The notes: generated by a model from the sequence alone, not told the origin. DNA of 64,000 nt from Sharpea porci (GCF_009695655.1 NZ_VUNM01000001.1:124001-188000); one strand, 5' to 3'; positions 18,559 through 27,887 are shown, numbered from the stretch's first letter. Translations and numbers: made by a program.

Positions 18559-19179
18559 CTATTTCTTATATTCTTTTATTGTAATATCATTGCCCCAACT
18601 TACAATATGACCATCTTCTAATTGTGGTGTAAAGTTATCTGACTGAATCAGTTCACCTTTAATCTTGATCTTCATATCAAGATTTGTCATAGTATTATCC
18701 CACTGTGCTCCTGGAATAGTGACTTTAGTAAAGATATTTTTACTTGTATCACCAGGATTTAAAATCTGATTATAGTAATAGTAACCTTTATCACCTTTAT
18801 ACCATCCTTCAGCATTATTAATATCCAAGTTATCTTTTACAAGTTCTAACTTCGCCTTCTGCTCACTATCTAGATCAGCATCACTATCTACCGTGATTGT
18901 AACCCTAGCATAAGCAGACTGACTTTCACCATCTAGAACAATATAAGGTTCCTTGCTGATAACATCTCCTGGTACAATCTTATCTAGATAAGTAATACCA
19001 TCTTCAGTCTGTTCCACGTTCTTCTCATTTGTTCTTTCTTCAAGAGAACCATCAACATGACCAATAGTCATCATATTAGATGTTTCATCAGTATCTGTGA
19101 AGTAGGCGAGTGTCCCGCCTACTGACAGTACTGCTGCTAGTGATAAGGCTAATAATAATTTTTTTGTCGTTTTCTTCAT
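18559..19179 (-). CDS. TasA/camelysin-like secreted protein (SipW-type signal)
   Basis: This 206-residue protein has the signal MKKTTKKLLLALSLAAVLSV followed by GGTLAYFTDTDET, the hallmark of SipW-dependent TasA/CalY proteins. The mature part carries DKIVPGDVISKEPYI and QSAYARVTI, conserved among such subunits. It is expected to form extracellular fibres. It is co-transcribed with its neighbours at short spacing (17-23 bases). Confidence 0.82.
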   Translation of the reverse strand: MKKTTKKLLLALSLAAVLSVGGTLAYFTDTDETSNMMTIGHVDGSLEERTNEKNVEQTEDGITYLDKIVPGDVISKEPYIVLDGESQSAYARVTITVDSDADLDSEQKAKLELVKDNLDINNAEGWYKGDKGYYYYNQILNPGDTSKNIFTKVTIPGAQWDNTMTNLDMKIKIKGELIQSDNFTPQLEDGHIVSWGNDITIKEYKK

Positions 19180-19202
19180 GTCTCATCACCATTATTTCGT
19201 AA

Positions 19203-19979
19203 TTATTGAGCTAATTTTAATAATTCTTCTGTAGCTTTTGCTAATGATGTAGCTGCATCATTTCCTAAATTCTTAGACTGAACTGCATAACCAGTAATCT
19301 TGATTTCGAATGATGGTAATTTAGTAGCTGTAGAACCATTTCCAGTAGCTGTTCCTAGTACACCAGTAATCTTACCATTTTCAACTTTGTAATAAGTAGT
19401 ACCTTCTTTAATATCGCCTTTTTCAACTTTTTTAAGAGCAGTTTTGTTACCATTTTCATCAGTCTCATATGTATAATATGTTGCCTGAGATGTACTTGTT
19501 TCTGTTGCTAAACCTGCACTTACTGTTACACTATTGAATAATGCTGGTGCTGATTGATCATTTTCACTAGTTTCTAAGACATTTCTATAAACGTAGAATT
19601 CATCACCATTGTCATAAGTTTTTGCTAAATTCCATTCAGTGTTTAAATCATCAATCTTTACAAAGTTTTCAAAATCTTTTTGATTAAAGTGTTTTCCATC
19701 AGCAATATATTCAACTTTCAAGCCAACATATGCAGATTCTGAATTAGCATTAATTTGAACTGTTGGATTCTTTTTAATAACCTGACCTGGTGTATAATTA
19801 GATCCACTTGTTTCTTTCCATTCTGTTTCAACTGTTTCACCAGTGATATTGTTTGTTGAAGTAAAGCTATTTACTTTTTCACCAGTTGTTGCAGTTAAAT
19901 ACGCGAATGTTCCACCTAATCCTAAAACTGCTGCTAAGCTTAAACCTAGGATTGTCTTTTTCATAGTCTGTTTTTTCAT
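19203..19979 (-). CDS. TasA/camelysin-like secreted protein (SipW-type signal)
   Basis: This 258-residue protein has the signal segment LGLSLAAVLGLGGTFAYLTA and then a beta-rich domain with YTPGQVIKKNPTVQ and SESAYVGLKV. I chose the ATG at 19979 because GGGGG lies 8 bases upstream; the earlier TTG and ATG codons at 19994 and 19985 overlap or touch that site. It is the second gene transcribed from the promoter at about 20760 and a likely major fibre subunit. Confidence 0.82.
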   Translation of the reverse strand: MKKQTMKKTILGLSLAAVLGLGGTFAYLTATTGEKVNSFTSTNNITGETVETEWKETSGSNYTPGQVIKKNPTVQINANSESAYVGLKVEYIADGKHFNQKDFENFVKIDDLNTEWNLAKTYDNGDEFYVYRNVLETSENDQSAPALFNSVTVSAGLATETSTSQATYYTYETDENGNKTALKKVEKGDIKEGTTYYKVENGKITGVLGTATGNGSTATKLPSFEIKITGYAVQSKNLGNDAATSLAKATEELLKLAQ

Positions 19980-20020
19980 GTTCATATCCCCCAAATTGAT
20001 ATTTTTATTATATTATTTTA

Positions 20021-20710
20021 CTATTTCATTAATTCTTTTAATGCTGTCTTGTAACTCTGATTTGTATCAGTACCAACAGCCTGTACTGCATAACCTTTTG
20101 CTTCAATCTTGAATGCTTTAGGAGCTGTTACATTATCATTAATTCTAACTGAATCAAATAAAGCTTCTGTTGTTGCACCCTCTGTAGCTGTTGGTTTCAA
20201 TGTACCTATGTAGTAGAAAATTGATGGATCTTTTTCATCCTGTTCCCAATTTGTAGTATTAAAGCCATCAGCACCATTTGTTTTAATTGTAGCTAAATTA
20301 TCCTTTAACACATCATAACTAATCTTTTCGGTATCTTCGATTGTTCCATTACCATCATTATCTAGATAGCATGTTAATTTCATTGCTACTCTTGACTCTA
20401 CATTACCTTTGTAGATTTTAATCTTTGGATCCTTAGCTTGTTCCTGAGTTGGTAAATACTCATTCCAAGTACCACCTTTGATATGTTCAACGGAAGCATC
20501 ATCATCATCTTTGAATTTGTCTTTTTCAGTATTAGTCACTCCATTACCTTTAAATGAATCTTCAAATAATGCACCAGAAATTTTCTGATTTGAAGTAAAG
20601 TTGTTTACAGCAGTATTAGTTGTCGTCTGTAGTAATGCGAATGTTCCTCCAGCTGCCATAGTTCCTACTAATGCGATACTAGCAATAAGTTTCTTGTGAT
20701 TGTTCTTCAT
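20021..20710 (-). CDS. TasA/camelysin-like secreted protein (SipW-type signal)
   Basis: This 229-residue protein has the signal segment LIASIALVGTMAAGGTFALL and TNTAVNNFTSNQ after it, as in the other subunits. The start at 20710 follows TTTGGAGGG. It is the first gene of a second transcription unit (20710 to 16072) with its own promoter that has two phased GTGAC boxes. An expression level separate from that of adhesin-sipW would fit a major subunit. Confidence 0.82.
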   Translation of the reverse strand: MKNNHKKLIASIALVGTMAAGGTFALLQTTTNTAVNNFTSNQKISGALFEDSFKGNGVTNTEKDKFKDDDDASVEHIKGGTWNEYLPTQEQAKDPKIKIYKGNVESRVAMKLTCYLDNDGNGTIEDTEKISYDVLKDNLATIKTNGADGFNTTNWEQDEKDPSIFYYIGTLKPTATEGATTEALFDSVRINDNVTAPKAFKIEAKGYAVQAVGTDTNQSYKTALKELMK

Positions 20711-20755
20711 AATTTTTCCCTCCAAATTATTTATTTGTTTTGTTTTTACACCTTT

Positions 20756-20787
20756 ATTATATTTAATAGTTGTCACATGCAAGTCAC
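20756..20787 (-). promoter_or_regulatory. Activated promoter of the pilin-like operon: two phased GTGAC boxes plus -10
   Basis: On the minus strand ATGTGAC boxes at 20787-20783 and 20776-20772 (11-base period) are followed, after exactly 10 bases, by TATAAT (20761-20756). No -35 consensus is present. The same arrangement precedes the adhesin gene. Confidence 0.72.
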
Positions 20788-20834
20788 ATATTGTGTTACG
20801 TAATATATTTCTTTATTTTATATATTTGAGTTAT

Positions 20835-21566
20835 TTACTGGCCATTGACATCCACTTTTGTGCCAATTGTACCATCGCTAGCATAGTTAATACCCCATGC
20901 CTGTTCTGCAAAACTATAACCATCTTGATCTTTGCCTTCTTGATCTTTACCTGGTGATGTATTATAGTTCACACCTTCAGTTAACACCTGAATTTCTAAA
21001 TGTGTGCCTGATGGAATACCACCTGTATAAGTAGCTGTGATGTTTAATGGTTGTGTTGTTTCATCTTTATTAATTGCTTTACTATAGTAATAGTATGTTT
21101 CACCATTTTGTTCATTGGCATACCAGTGAGAATCCTGTTCCTGAGTGACTTTCATTGTCAGCTTTGCCATATCCAATCCAGCAACAGTATTGTCATCATG
21201 AGCATTGCCTTCCTGATTATAGACAAGCATTGGGACTATTCTCGCTCTCACAAGTGTCTTACCTGTTGGATAATATTCTTTACCATTCGTATCATCTTTT
21301 AATTGATCATTAAGTTTATCAATATTCTTAATACGAAATGATTTCGATGCTTGATTGTTGTTGAGTTTTATACTACGTGATCCATCAGATAATTCTTCAT
21401 AAGTCTTATCTTCAACAATACCCACATTAACCTTGTTATGAATAGCACTAAATGTATTTTCAGCCTTATTCGTAGTTGTTGAAAGCAAAGCGAGTGTTCC
21501 AGATAGCGTTAAGGCAAAGATGCAGATCAATGCAATTGCCAGTTTATTCTTTTTCTTTTTAAGCAT
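20835..21566 (-). CDS. TasA/camelysin-like secreted protein (SipW-type signal), encoded with sipW
   Basis: This 243-residue protein has MLKKKKNKLAIALICIFALT, then SGTLALLSTTTNKAENTF as SipW-type processing region. The mature domain includes SKSFRIKNIDKLNDQ and ends QAWGINYASDG. The ATG at 21566 overlaps the last 8 bases of the signal peptidase gene and uses AAGGAGG inside it, so synthesis is coupled to the peptidase. It could be the fibre base or the adhesin partner. Confidence 0.82.
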   Translation of the reverse strand: MLKKKKNKLAIALICIFALTLSGTLALLSTTTNKAENTFSAIHNKVNVGIVEDKTYEELSDGSRSIKLNNNQASKSFRIKNIDKLNDQLKDDTNGKEYYPTGKTLVRARIVPMLVYNQEGNAHDDNTVAGLDMAKLTMKVTQEQDSHWYANEQNGETYYYYSKAINKDETTQPLNITATYTGGIPSGTHLEIQVLTEGVNYNTSPGKDQEGKDQDGYSFAEQAWGINYASDGTIGTKVDVNGQ

Positions 21567-22068
21567 CTCCTGCTGCCTCCTTATTGTCATCTTCATCCAT
21601 CTTTAAGATATCTGGTAAGAAAGTAAGTAGTAAGATGACGAGTATTAAAGTAACGAGAAGAATAATACCTGTTTTAGAAGTAATATTTTTCGCAATATAG
21701 CCTAAATAAGGAATTGTAAAGACAGCTACACCAATAACATTTGCCTTATTGACTGGTGCACCATCATCAGTATTGTTCGCATCACCCTTTGTCACAAAAG
21801 TACCATCACTGTTTACTTTGACAACACGGTGTGTAACAACAGCTTCTTCTGAAATCTTAAAGGTGATCGCATCGCCTGCTTTAATATTATCTTTATCAAC
21901 ATTCTTATTGCAGTACACAACGCTTCCTACATGATATGTAGGTTCCATAGATCCGGAAAGAACCACTAAGGGTTCTATTCCGAATATTCTAGGAACAAAT
22001 AACATACCTGCAAAAGCAACAAGGACTACAAGAATGATTGTTGAAAGAATGTTAAATACTTTTCGCAC
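21559..22068 (-). CDS. sipW: Signal peptidase I, SipW (ER) type
   Basis: This 169-residue membrane protease has the Ser box VLSGSMEPTYH and, in place of the bacterial Lys, His in VVTHRVV, which marks the ER/archaeal SipW class with a Ser-His arrangement. One membrane helix lies at each end. In Bacillus, SipW matures TasA and TapA. Here it lies between a large adhesin and five TasA-like genes and is likely dedicated to them. Confidence 0.92.
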   Translation of the reverse strand: MRKVFNILSTIILVVLVAFAGMLFVPRIFGIEPLVVLSGSMEPTYHVGSVVYCNKNVDKDNIKAGDAITFKISEEAVVTHRVVKVNSDGTFVTKGDANNTDDGAPVNKANVIGVAVFTIPYLGYIAKNITSKTGIILLVTLILVILLLTFLPDILKMDEDDNKEAAGDA

Positions 22069-22086
22069 AATCGTTCACCTCCCTGA

Positions 22087-25000
22087 TTATTTATATTTAT
22101 TGATTGCGATAGCGGCATCAGAATTCCAATACCAGCCAGTCTTTTTATTGTTTGTATAGATAGCATGTACATCTTGATTTGGTTCATAGCTATTGTTTGT
22201 TGTCATAACAGCCTTTGTAAAAGTTTTAACCTCTTTAAAGCCTTCAGCAGTATCAGTATCAACATATCCAACATTGTCTCCAGCATCTACATCTAAACCA
22301 GTGAAATAATCCTTTGTAGTATCTTCACGATAACCAATCTTCAAATTATTACCATCAGTTGTAGGATTAGCAGTTTTAGGATTAGAAGTTGTAGGATTAG
22401 TATAAAAGCTATGGTATGTTGTTTCACCATTAGTTGTACCATTAGTTGTAGAAGCATTGTAAAGACTATATTTTCTTGACCAGTCTGTTTCTTCAGTCAC
22501 TGAATAATCACCTTTCTCAAGATTATGAATTGTTACTGACTTTTCATTTGTAGTAGTATCTCTAGAATCAAATGAGATTGTCGCATAGAATGTTTCTTTC
22601 ACCTCATTCTTAACTTTTCTTTGAATCTTGTAGATGAAAGTCTGGTTAGACTGTGTATAGTCATTCGTAACTCCTTCTTTTTGCTTCAAGTCTTCAGCTA
22701 AACCACTGTCATCATCATCTAATGCAAGAAGTTGTGTTTTACCTGTTGTATACTGTTCATCAATCTTCTTTGTGATTTTTAATGAGCCCTTCTTGAAGTT
22801 GATTGCAAAATGACCTGTTGCAGTCATAATTCCTTTATCATTAACATCATTAGCATGATAATGAGTATTTAGATTAGACTCATCAGTTGCTATACCAGCT
22901 TTGTAAGAAAGTTCAAGAGTATACTGTGCATCTGTCGTAATGGCTTTCATTTCTTCAAGATTTGTTTCGTTGTTTTTAGCATCCTTCCAAACCTTTGTTA
23001 CTTCAGATTTGTCAAATTGTGGAGAAAGGATTTGACCAAGTGATTTATTATCCTTACTTTTAACACTATTTGCATCGAATGTTTCACCCGCAAATCTTGT
23101 TGTCCTATAGTCATTAGCTTTTAATTCTGCTTTGACATTAACATGAGGTAGATCAAACAGTTTCTTTGCCTTTGATTTTTCTATTAGAATATAAGAATCT
23201 TTTTCAACGTTAGTCGCAACATTATTACCACCGATGTAATCTGCTTTTGCTTTTACACGTAATACATATTTTGTAGAGCCATCAGTTTTAATTGTCTGAT
23301 CTGTCCATGTTACTGTCGTTGTACCATCGTCATTATCTTTAATTGTTGCACCACTATCTAATAAGCTATTACGTGATTCTTGTGTAAGTGCAAATTCTTT
23401 AGCAATTTTATCAACGACTGTTGCACCTGTAATATCCACTTTCTTCTCAGTAACTTCAATCTTTGTCTCGCTAGCAATCTCTTCAGATAACTCATTAAAG
23501 ATTGCACTTAAACCTTCGGCAGTTTCAGCTGTATATGCTTTATTTGAATCAGTTGCAATATAGGTCTCAAGCCATTTTGTTGCATTAGTGCCCATACCAA
23601 ATCCAACTGTATAGAGTGTCGATGGAATAGCCTTAACTTGCTGTGCAGCTGTTTCTGCATTATTTTTACTCTCCCAATATTTCATATTGTCAAGTTCACT
23701 GTCAGGAGTTCCTTTTTCACCTGTTGGCGATCCATCTGTAAAGAGAATTGTGAATTTGTGATTTTTACTACCATTACTCAACTGAGATAATGCATCATTA
23801 TCTATTCCGTCATTTTTATAACCTAATCCTCTTTCAGGAGAAGTCCCACCTTCAGCTTCTAAGCTATTAATGACATTGATAATGTTAGAGTAATTAGTTT
23901 CAACTTTTTCTAAAGGAATTGATTTTTCTTTTTCCCAATATGTCTTACTACTGAATGCTTTTAAACCAATTCTACTGTTAGGTGAAGCTACTTTCATTTT
24001 GTCGACAAATGCAATTGCAGATCTCTTCAAAGCTTGCAGTCGGGTTTCACTACTTGTTCTTGAATAGACAACATCATCAGATTTTAACTCATATTCGTAA
24101 ACTCCATCATCATAAAACCAACCCCTATATCCATAGTTATAACTATAATATTTCGTGAGTTTGCGGTATTCCCCATTATATTGAATGTAATACTCTTTCC
24201 TGCTACTCATATCACTTTGTTGAATTTGTGAATAAGTATATATTGGATCATTCATTGAGCCAGAGACATCTAGCACCAGCATAATATCTGCATAAGTTGC
24301 TTCTTGCCCTGGTGTCGTTGTTGTTGTAGTCGTTGTGATTTTTTTATTGGAAACTGGATTGAGCGTGATGTCATAGAGTCTGTCATTCCATGCATCAGTG
24401 CCATCTGTATAAGTGACTAGTTCTGCTTTTTTATTTGCAACAATGGAATCTTGTTCAACTTCTTTTTCTGATTTGTTGATAATTGTATTTTTGCTTAATT
24501 CACTCCAAGTATTATTTTCACTTGGTTGATAAAGTTTATAAGTTAGTTTTCCATCATTTGTACGACTTACAACAATCTTATACTGAACATTACCAGTTAA
24601 AACATAACTATCTGGGGCTTTTGTTTCAGTAACATAATAAGTACCTTCTCTTAGATCTTTGAGAGTCACTTTACCATTAGCATCTGAAGTAAATTCTCCC
24701 AAGCTAACCTTATTGTCATCAACTACTGAGAACTTAGCTCCAGCTAAAGCTTCTTGTTTAGAATTTTGTTTTGTGAATTCCACATTGATTTTCTGTGCTT
24801 CCTGGTAGTTGATTGGTGTGAGGTTTGGAATTGTAAAGTTCATAGCACAATTAGATTCATTACCACCACGTTCCATATAAAGCACAGTAATTTGATGCAC
24901 TGCGGATTTATCTGGTTTAGAACCTAACTTTTCTTTGATATTTACAGTCTTTTCAATAGCACCATGAATACCACCATCATCAAGTACTAGTTGTCCATCT

Positions 25001-26061
25001 AAGAAAACCCATAAGTCATCATCACCATTAAATGTATAATTCAATGGTCCATTATAATCACCTAATGTAAATGTAAAGTCATAACGCATACCGAAATAAA
25101 CATTATTTGTTCTATTTTCTCTATCTTCTCCATTATTTTTGACTGAACTAGCATGGTTCAATGGGAAGAAATTACTGCTACCAGTATAGCTTGGATTCGC
25201 ATTTTCCCCTTTTTCGTTGAGGACTTTTGTTAGTGTATAAGTATCACCTCTTCTTGAAAAGTTCAACTTATAGTTATCAATATTTGTTAATCCTTTAACT
25301 GTGATATCCTTATCGTTATTAAATAGTTTTGGTGCATATATAGCACTGTTGAAGTTAACTTGGCTATAGTTAGTGCCAGAAAGATTCGTAATAATACCAA
25401 GACGATCATCTTTTCCAGCAGTACCACCTGTCCAGTAATTCATATAAACAAAATTTCCATTTGTATCATAGAATCCAGAATTAATTGTATTGTTTTTTCT
25501 CTGAATATTGTTATTACCTATCGCAAAACGTTTATTAACTGAAGAAGTAGAACTATAGTTAGCTGAATCATTAATCCCATTTTTAAAAGAATTTGTATTG
25601 TTATCAGGATGTAATGTGTAGTCATAGAACTTTACAGGATTAATGACGTTTGAAGTAGATGCTTGATAGTTGACAACAATGGTATGAGATCCAGCTGTTG
25701 TCAGTCTTAAATCCTGAGGATTAGAAACTGTCTTATTGTCAAGTGTTACACTTGTGACATTGTAATTCTTGACTTTATTATAGTTATCAATAAAGTCACC
25801 GGGTTTAAGTGTTTGCTCATCTGCGGTATAAAACTCACTGTTATTGTTTAAGTGTTTAATTGTCAGATCAATACTGCCCTTAGAGTCATTTGTGACTTTG
25901 TAGCTTGTTTCTCCTCCTGCTGCTGAGGCAGGTGTTGTGGTTGAGAGAGACGTCACTGTAAGTACAGAGAGGACCATTGCCATTGCTACAAACAATGAAA
26001 CAAATCTCTTCAATGGTGTATCGATTGGTTGGTTAAGAAATCTTTTAATCTTGTTCATCAT
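22087..26061 (-). CDS. Large surface adhesin: fibro-slime/PA14-like, SpaA, von Willebrand A and Cna-B-like domains
   Basis: This 1324-residue secreted protein has a long signal peptide (about residues 1-48, ending TPASAA) and a fibro-slime/PA14-like domain around 290-390 with NGDDDLWVFLDGQLV. A SpaA-like prealbumin fold spans about 420-505. A von Willebrand A domain spans about 590-850, with MIDAS DVSGS near 596 and FTDGSPTG near 772. A Cna-B-like domain spans about 1092-1195. There is no LPXTG or membrane anchor; it ends KTGWYWNSDAAIAINKYK, so it probably attaches through the fibre. The ATG at 26061 follows GAGGAGG and overlaps the stop of a short leader frame. It is the first gene of the adhesin-sipW-pilin unit. 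Confidence 0.85.
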   Translation of the reverse strand: MMNKIKRFLNQPIDTPLKRFVSLFVAMAMVLSVLTVTSLSTTTPASAAGGETSYKVTNDSKGSIDLTIKHLNNNSEFYTADEQTLKPGDFIDNYNKVKNYNVTSVTLDNKTVSNPQDLRLTTAGSHTIVVNYQASTSNVINPVKFYDYTLHPDNNTNSFKNGINDSANYSSTSSVNKRFAIGNNNIQRKNNTINSGFYDTNGNFVYMNYWTGGTAGKDDRLGIITNLSGTNYSQVNFNSAIYAPKLFNNDKDITVKGLTNIDNYKLNFSRRGDTYTLTKVLNEKGENANPSYTGSSNFFPLNHASSVKNNGEDRENRTNNVYFGMRYDFTFTLGDYNGPLNYTFNGDDDLWVFLDGQLVLDDGGIHGAIEKTVNIKEKLGSKPDKSAVHQITVLYMERGGNESNCAMNFTIPNLTPINYQEAQKINVEFTKQNSKQEALAGAKFSVVDDNKVSLGEFTSDANGKVTLKDLREGTYYVTETKAPDSYVLTGNVQYKIVVSRTNDGKLTYKLYQPSENNTWSELSKNTIINKSEKEVEQDSIVANKKAELVTYTDGTDAWNDRLYDITLNPVSNKKITTTTTTTTPGQEATYADIMLVLDVSGSMNDPIYTYSQIQQSDMSSRKEYYIQYNGEYRKLTKYYSYNYGYRGWFYDDGVYEYELKSDDVVYSRTSSETRLQALKRSAIAFVDKMKVASPNSRIGLKAFSSKTYWEKEKSIPLEKVETNYSNIINVINSLEAEGGTSPERGLGYKNDGIDNDALSQLSNGSKNHKFTILFTDGSPTGEKGTPDSELDNMKYWESKNNAETAAQQVKAIPSTLYTVGFGMGTNATKWLETYIATDSNKAYTAETAEGLSAIFNELSEEIASETKIEVTEKKVDITGATVVDKIAKEFALTQESRNSLLDSGATIKDNDDGTTTVTWTDQTIKTDGSTKYVLRVKAKADYIGGNNVATNVEKDSYILIEKSKAKKLFDLPHVNVKAELKANDYRTTRFAGETFDANSVKSKDNKSLGQILSPQFDKSEVTKVWKDAKNNETNLEEMKAITTDAQYTLELSYKAGIATDESNLNTHYHANDVNDKGIMTATGHFAINFKKGSLKITKKIDEQYTTGKTQLLALDDDDSGLAEDLKQKEGVTNDYTQSNQTFIYKIQRKVKNEVKETFYATISFDSRDTTTNEKSVTIHNLEKGDYSVTEETDWSRKYSLYNASTTNGTTNGETTYHSFYTNPTTSNPKTANPTTDGNNLKIGYREDTTKDYFTGLDVDAGDNVGYVDTDTAEGFKEVKTFTKAVMTTNNSYEPNQDVHAIYTNNKKTGWYWNSDAAIAINKYK

Positions 26062-26156
26062 ATCAAAGCCTCCTCTTCTGATATTATTAGATCTGTAAAA
26101 CATGCAAGATTTTTAAACCATATAAAGCGTTTCAATATTGTCTTTCTCCTATTCAT
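26058..26156 (-). CDS. Short leader reading frame (32 codons) overlapping the adhesin start
   Basis: An ATG at 26156 follows GGGGAGG at good spacing and opens a basic, hydrophobic 32-residue frame (MNRRKTILKRFIWFKNLACF at its start). Its TGA stop overlaps the adhesin ATG as ATGA. The ribosome site of the adhesin lies inside its last codons. I infer translational coupling or a leader-peptide control; the peptide resembles nothing I know. Confidence 0.5.
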   Translation of the reverse strand: MNRRKTILKRFIWFKNLACFTDLIISEEEALI

Positions 26157-26212
26157 GTCCTTACCTCCCCATCAAAAATATATTTTGCCTGCTTTCGTGT
26201 TTTTACAATTTC

Positions 26213-26284
26213 ATTATAGAAATGGAAGGTCACGCGATAGTCACATTTTGTCACATGATGTGTTTTTCTCAAAAAAATTGTCAC
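26213..26284 (-). promoter_or_regulatory. Activated promoter of the adhesin operon: four phased GTGAC boxes plus -10
   Basis: On the minus strand GTGAC occurs at 26284-26280, 26254-26250, 26244-26240 and 26233-26229, with offsets of 30, 10 and 11 bases, so all lie on one face of the helix. TATAAT (26218-26213) follows the last box after exactly 10 bases. No -35 is present, which points to activator dependence. Confidence 0.75.
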
Positions 26285-26323
26285 AAGATATGTTGTTGAG
26301 AAGGAAATGAGTTAAATGAAGGC

Positions 26324-26352
26324 ACAAAAAAAGTGAGGAGTGACCTCACTTT
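26324..26352 (-). terminator. Terminator of proS
   Basis: On the minus strand AAAGTGAGG, loop TCACT, CCTCACTTT and a T run lie directly behind the proS stop. Confidence 0.88.
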
Positions 26353-26357
26353 GACTA

Positions 26358-27797
26358 TTAATATGCTCTTGCATAATAAATAATATGTTTTGCTTTTTTA
26401 CCACAACATGGACATACAGCATCATCACTGGCTTCATCTGGTTCATAACATCTTGATGTTGCCTGGTAATCTTCTTTGACTTTAAGCTCACAAGCCTGAT
26501 CACCACACCAGTTTGTCTTGATATAACCGCCTTTTGTATCCAGGATTTCACCAAACTGACTATAATCGTTTGTTTCTGTGATATGTGTTCTTAAGTGTTC
26601 TTCAGCTTTCGCATACATTTCTTCATGAATGATATCCATTGTCTTAAGAACTGTATTAGCTAAATCATCATTTAAGTCAACGGTTGTCTTTGTACCATCA
26701 TTTCTCTTAGCGACAACACAATGACCTGCTTCAATATCACGTGGCCCAAGTTCAATACGTACAGGAATACCTTTCATTTCAGCTTCCGCAAATTTGAATC
26801 CTGGAGATTTATCTGAATCATCCACAGATACACGAATACCAGCTTTTTCTAACTGTGCTTTGACTTCATAAGCCTTATCTAAAACACCTGGCTTTTGTGA
26901 CTGGATTGGGACAATGACAACCTGTGTTGGTGCAACTCTTGGTGGTAGAACGAGACCGTTGTCATCACCATGAACCATGATGATGGCACCAAGTAATCTT
27001 GTTGATGCACCCCATGATGTCTGATAGATATATTTCTGTTTATTATCTTTGTCTAGGAACTTGATATCGAAAGCTTTCGCGAAGCCCTGGCCAAAATAGT
27101 GTGATGTCCCTGACTGAAGCACTTTGCCATCATGCATTAAGGCTTCAATTGTATATGTCTCTTCAGCTCCGGCAAACTTTTCTTTTTCTGTCTTACGTCC
27201 AGTAATAAGTGGAATTGCTAGTAAGTCACGGCATGTTTCGACATAAATATCACGCATTCTTAATGTTTCTTCACGTGCTTCTTCTTCTGTCGCATGAACG
27301 GTATGACCTTCCTGCCATAAGAATTCTGATCCTCTTAAGAATGGTCTTGTTGTTTTTTCCCAGCGAACTACTGAACACCATTGATTATAGAGTTTAGGAA
27401 GATCACGATAGCTCTTAACCTGCTTAGCGTAAAGTTCTGAGAAGAGTGTTTCTGATGTTGGTCTAATGATAAGTGGGTCTTCAAGTTCATTTGTACCCCC
27501 TCTTGTGACAACAGCACATTCAGGTGCAAACCCTTCAACATGATCTTTTTCTTTTTGTAAGAGCGATTCAGGAATCAACATCGGCATATAAACATTGGAA
27601 TGTCCTGTTTCTTTGAAACGTTTGTCCATGAAATTCTTGATTTGTTCCCACATGGCAAAACCATATGGTAAATAAATGATGAAACCTTTCACATTAGAGT
27701 AATCCATAAGTTCTGCTTTACGGCAGATATCTGTATACCATTGTGCGAAGTTTTCATCTCTTGATGTAATAGCATCATTCTTGAAATTCTTTGCCAT
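26358..27797 (-). CDS. proS: Prolyl-tRNA synthetase (type lacking the INS editing domain)
   Basis: This 479-residue class II synthetase charges tRNA-Pro. Motif 2 is visible as VVRWEKTTRPFLRGSEFLWQEGHT and motif 3 near the GDDNGLVLPPRVAP anticodon-side junction. The C-terminal zinc-binding domain has CGDQAC and CPCCGKK and ends in a Tyr (YYARAY), as in the eukaryote/archaeon-like type found in Mollicutes and some Firmicutes. There is no T-box in the short leader. The ATG follows AGAGAGGAAAG-like spacing. Confidence 0.95.
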   Translation of the reverse strand: MAKNFKNDAITSRDENFAQWYTDICRKAELMDYSNVKGFIIYLPYGFAMWEQIKNFMDKRFKETGHSNVYMPMLIPESLLQKEKDHVEGFAPECAVVTRGGTNELEDPLIIRPTSETLFSELYAKQVKSYRDLPKLYNQWCSVVRWEKTTRPFLRGSEFLWQEGHTVHATEEEAREETLRMRDIYVETCRDLLAIPLITGRKTEKEKFAGAEETYTIEALMHDGKVLQSGTSHYFGQGFAKAFDIKFLDKDNKQKYIYQTSWGASTRLLGAIIMVHGDDNGLVLPPRVAPTQVVIVPIQSQKPGVLDKAYEVKAQLEKAGIRVSVDDSDKSPGFKFAEAEMKGIPVRIELGPRDIEAGHCVVAKRNDGTKTTVDLNDDLANTVLKTMDIIHEEMYAKAEEHLRTHITETNDYSQFGEILDTKGGYIKTNWCGDQACELKVKEDYQATSRCYEPDEASDDAVCPCCGKKAKHIIYYARAY

Positions 27798-27856
27798 ATT
27801 ATCTTTCCTCTCTAATATACTTGTTTATTATACGCATTTTTCAAAAAAAGTAAAAG

Positions 27857-27882
27857 AAAGTCGGTGGAATTCCATCGACTTT
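27857..27882. terminator. Terminator behind the DUF349 gene
   Basis: AAAGTCGGTGG, loop AATT and CCATCGACTTT form an 11-pair stem with one wobble and T-rich flanks on the minus strand. Confidence 0.72.
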
Positions 27883-27887
27883 TTCTT

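Noticed and set aside
27798-27887. T-box before proS
   Set aside because: Only about 60 bases are available and the conserved AGGGTGGnACCGCG block is absent.
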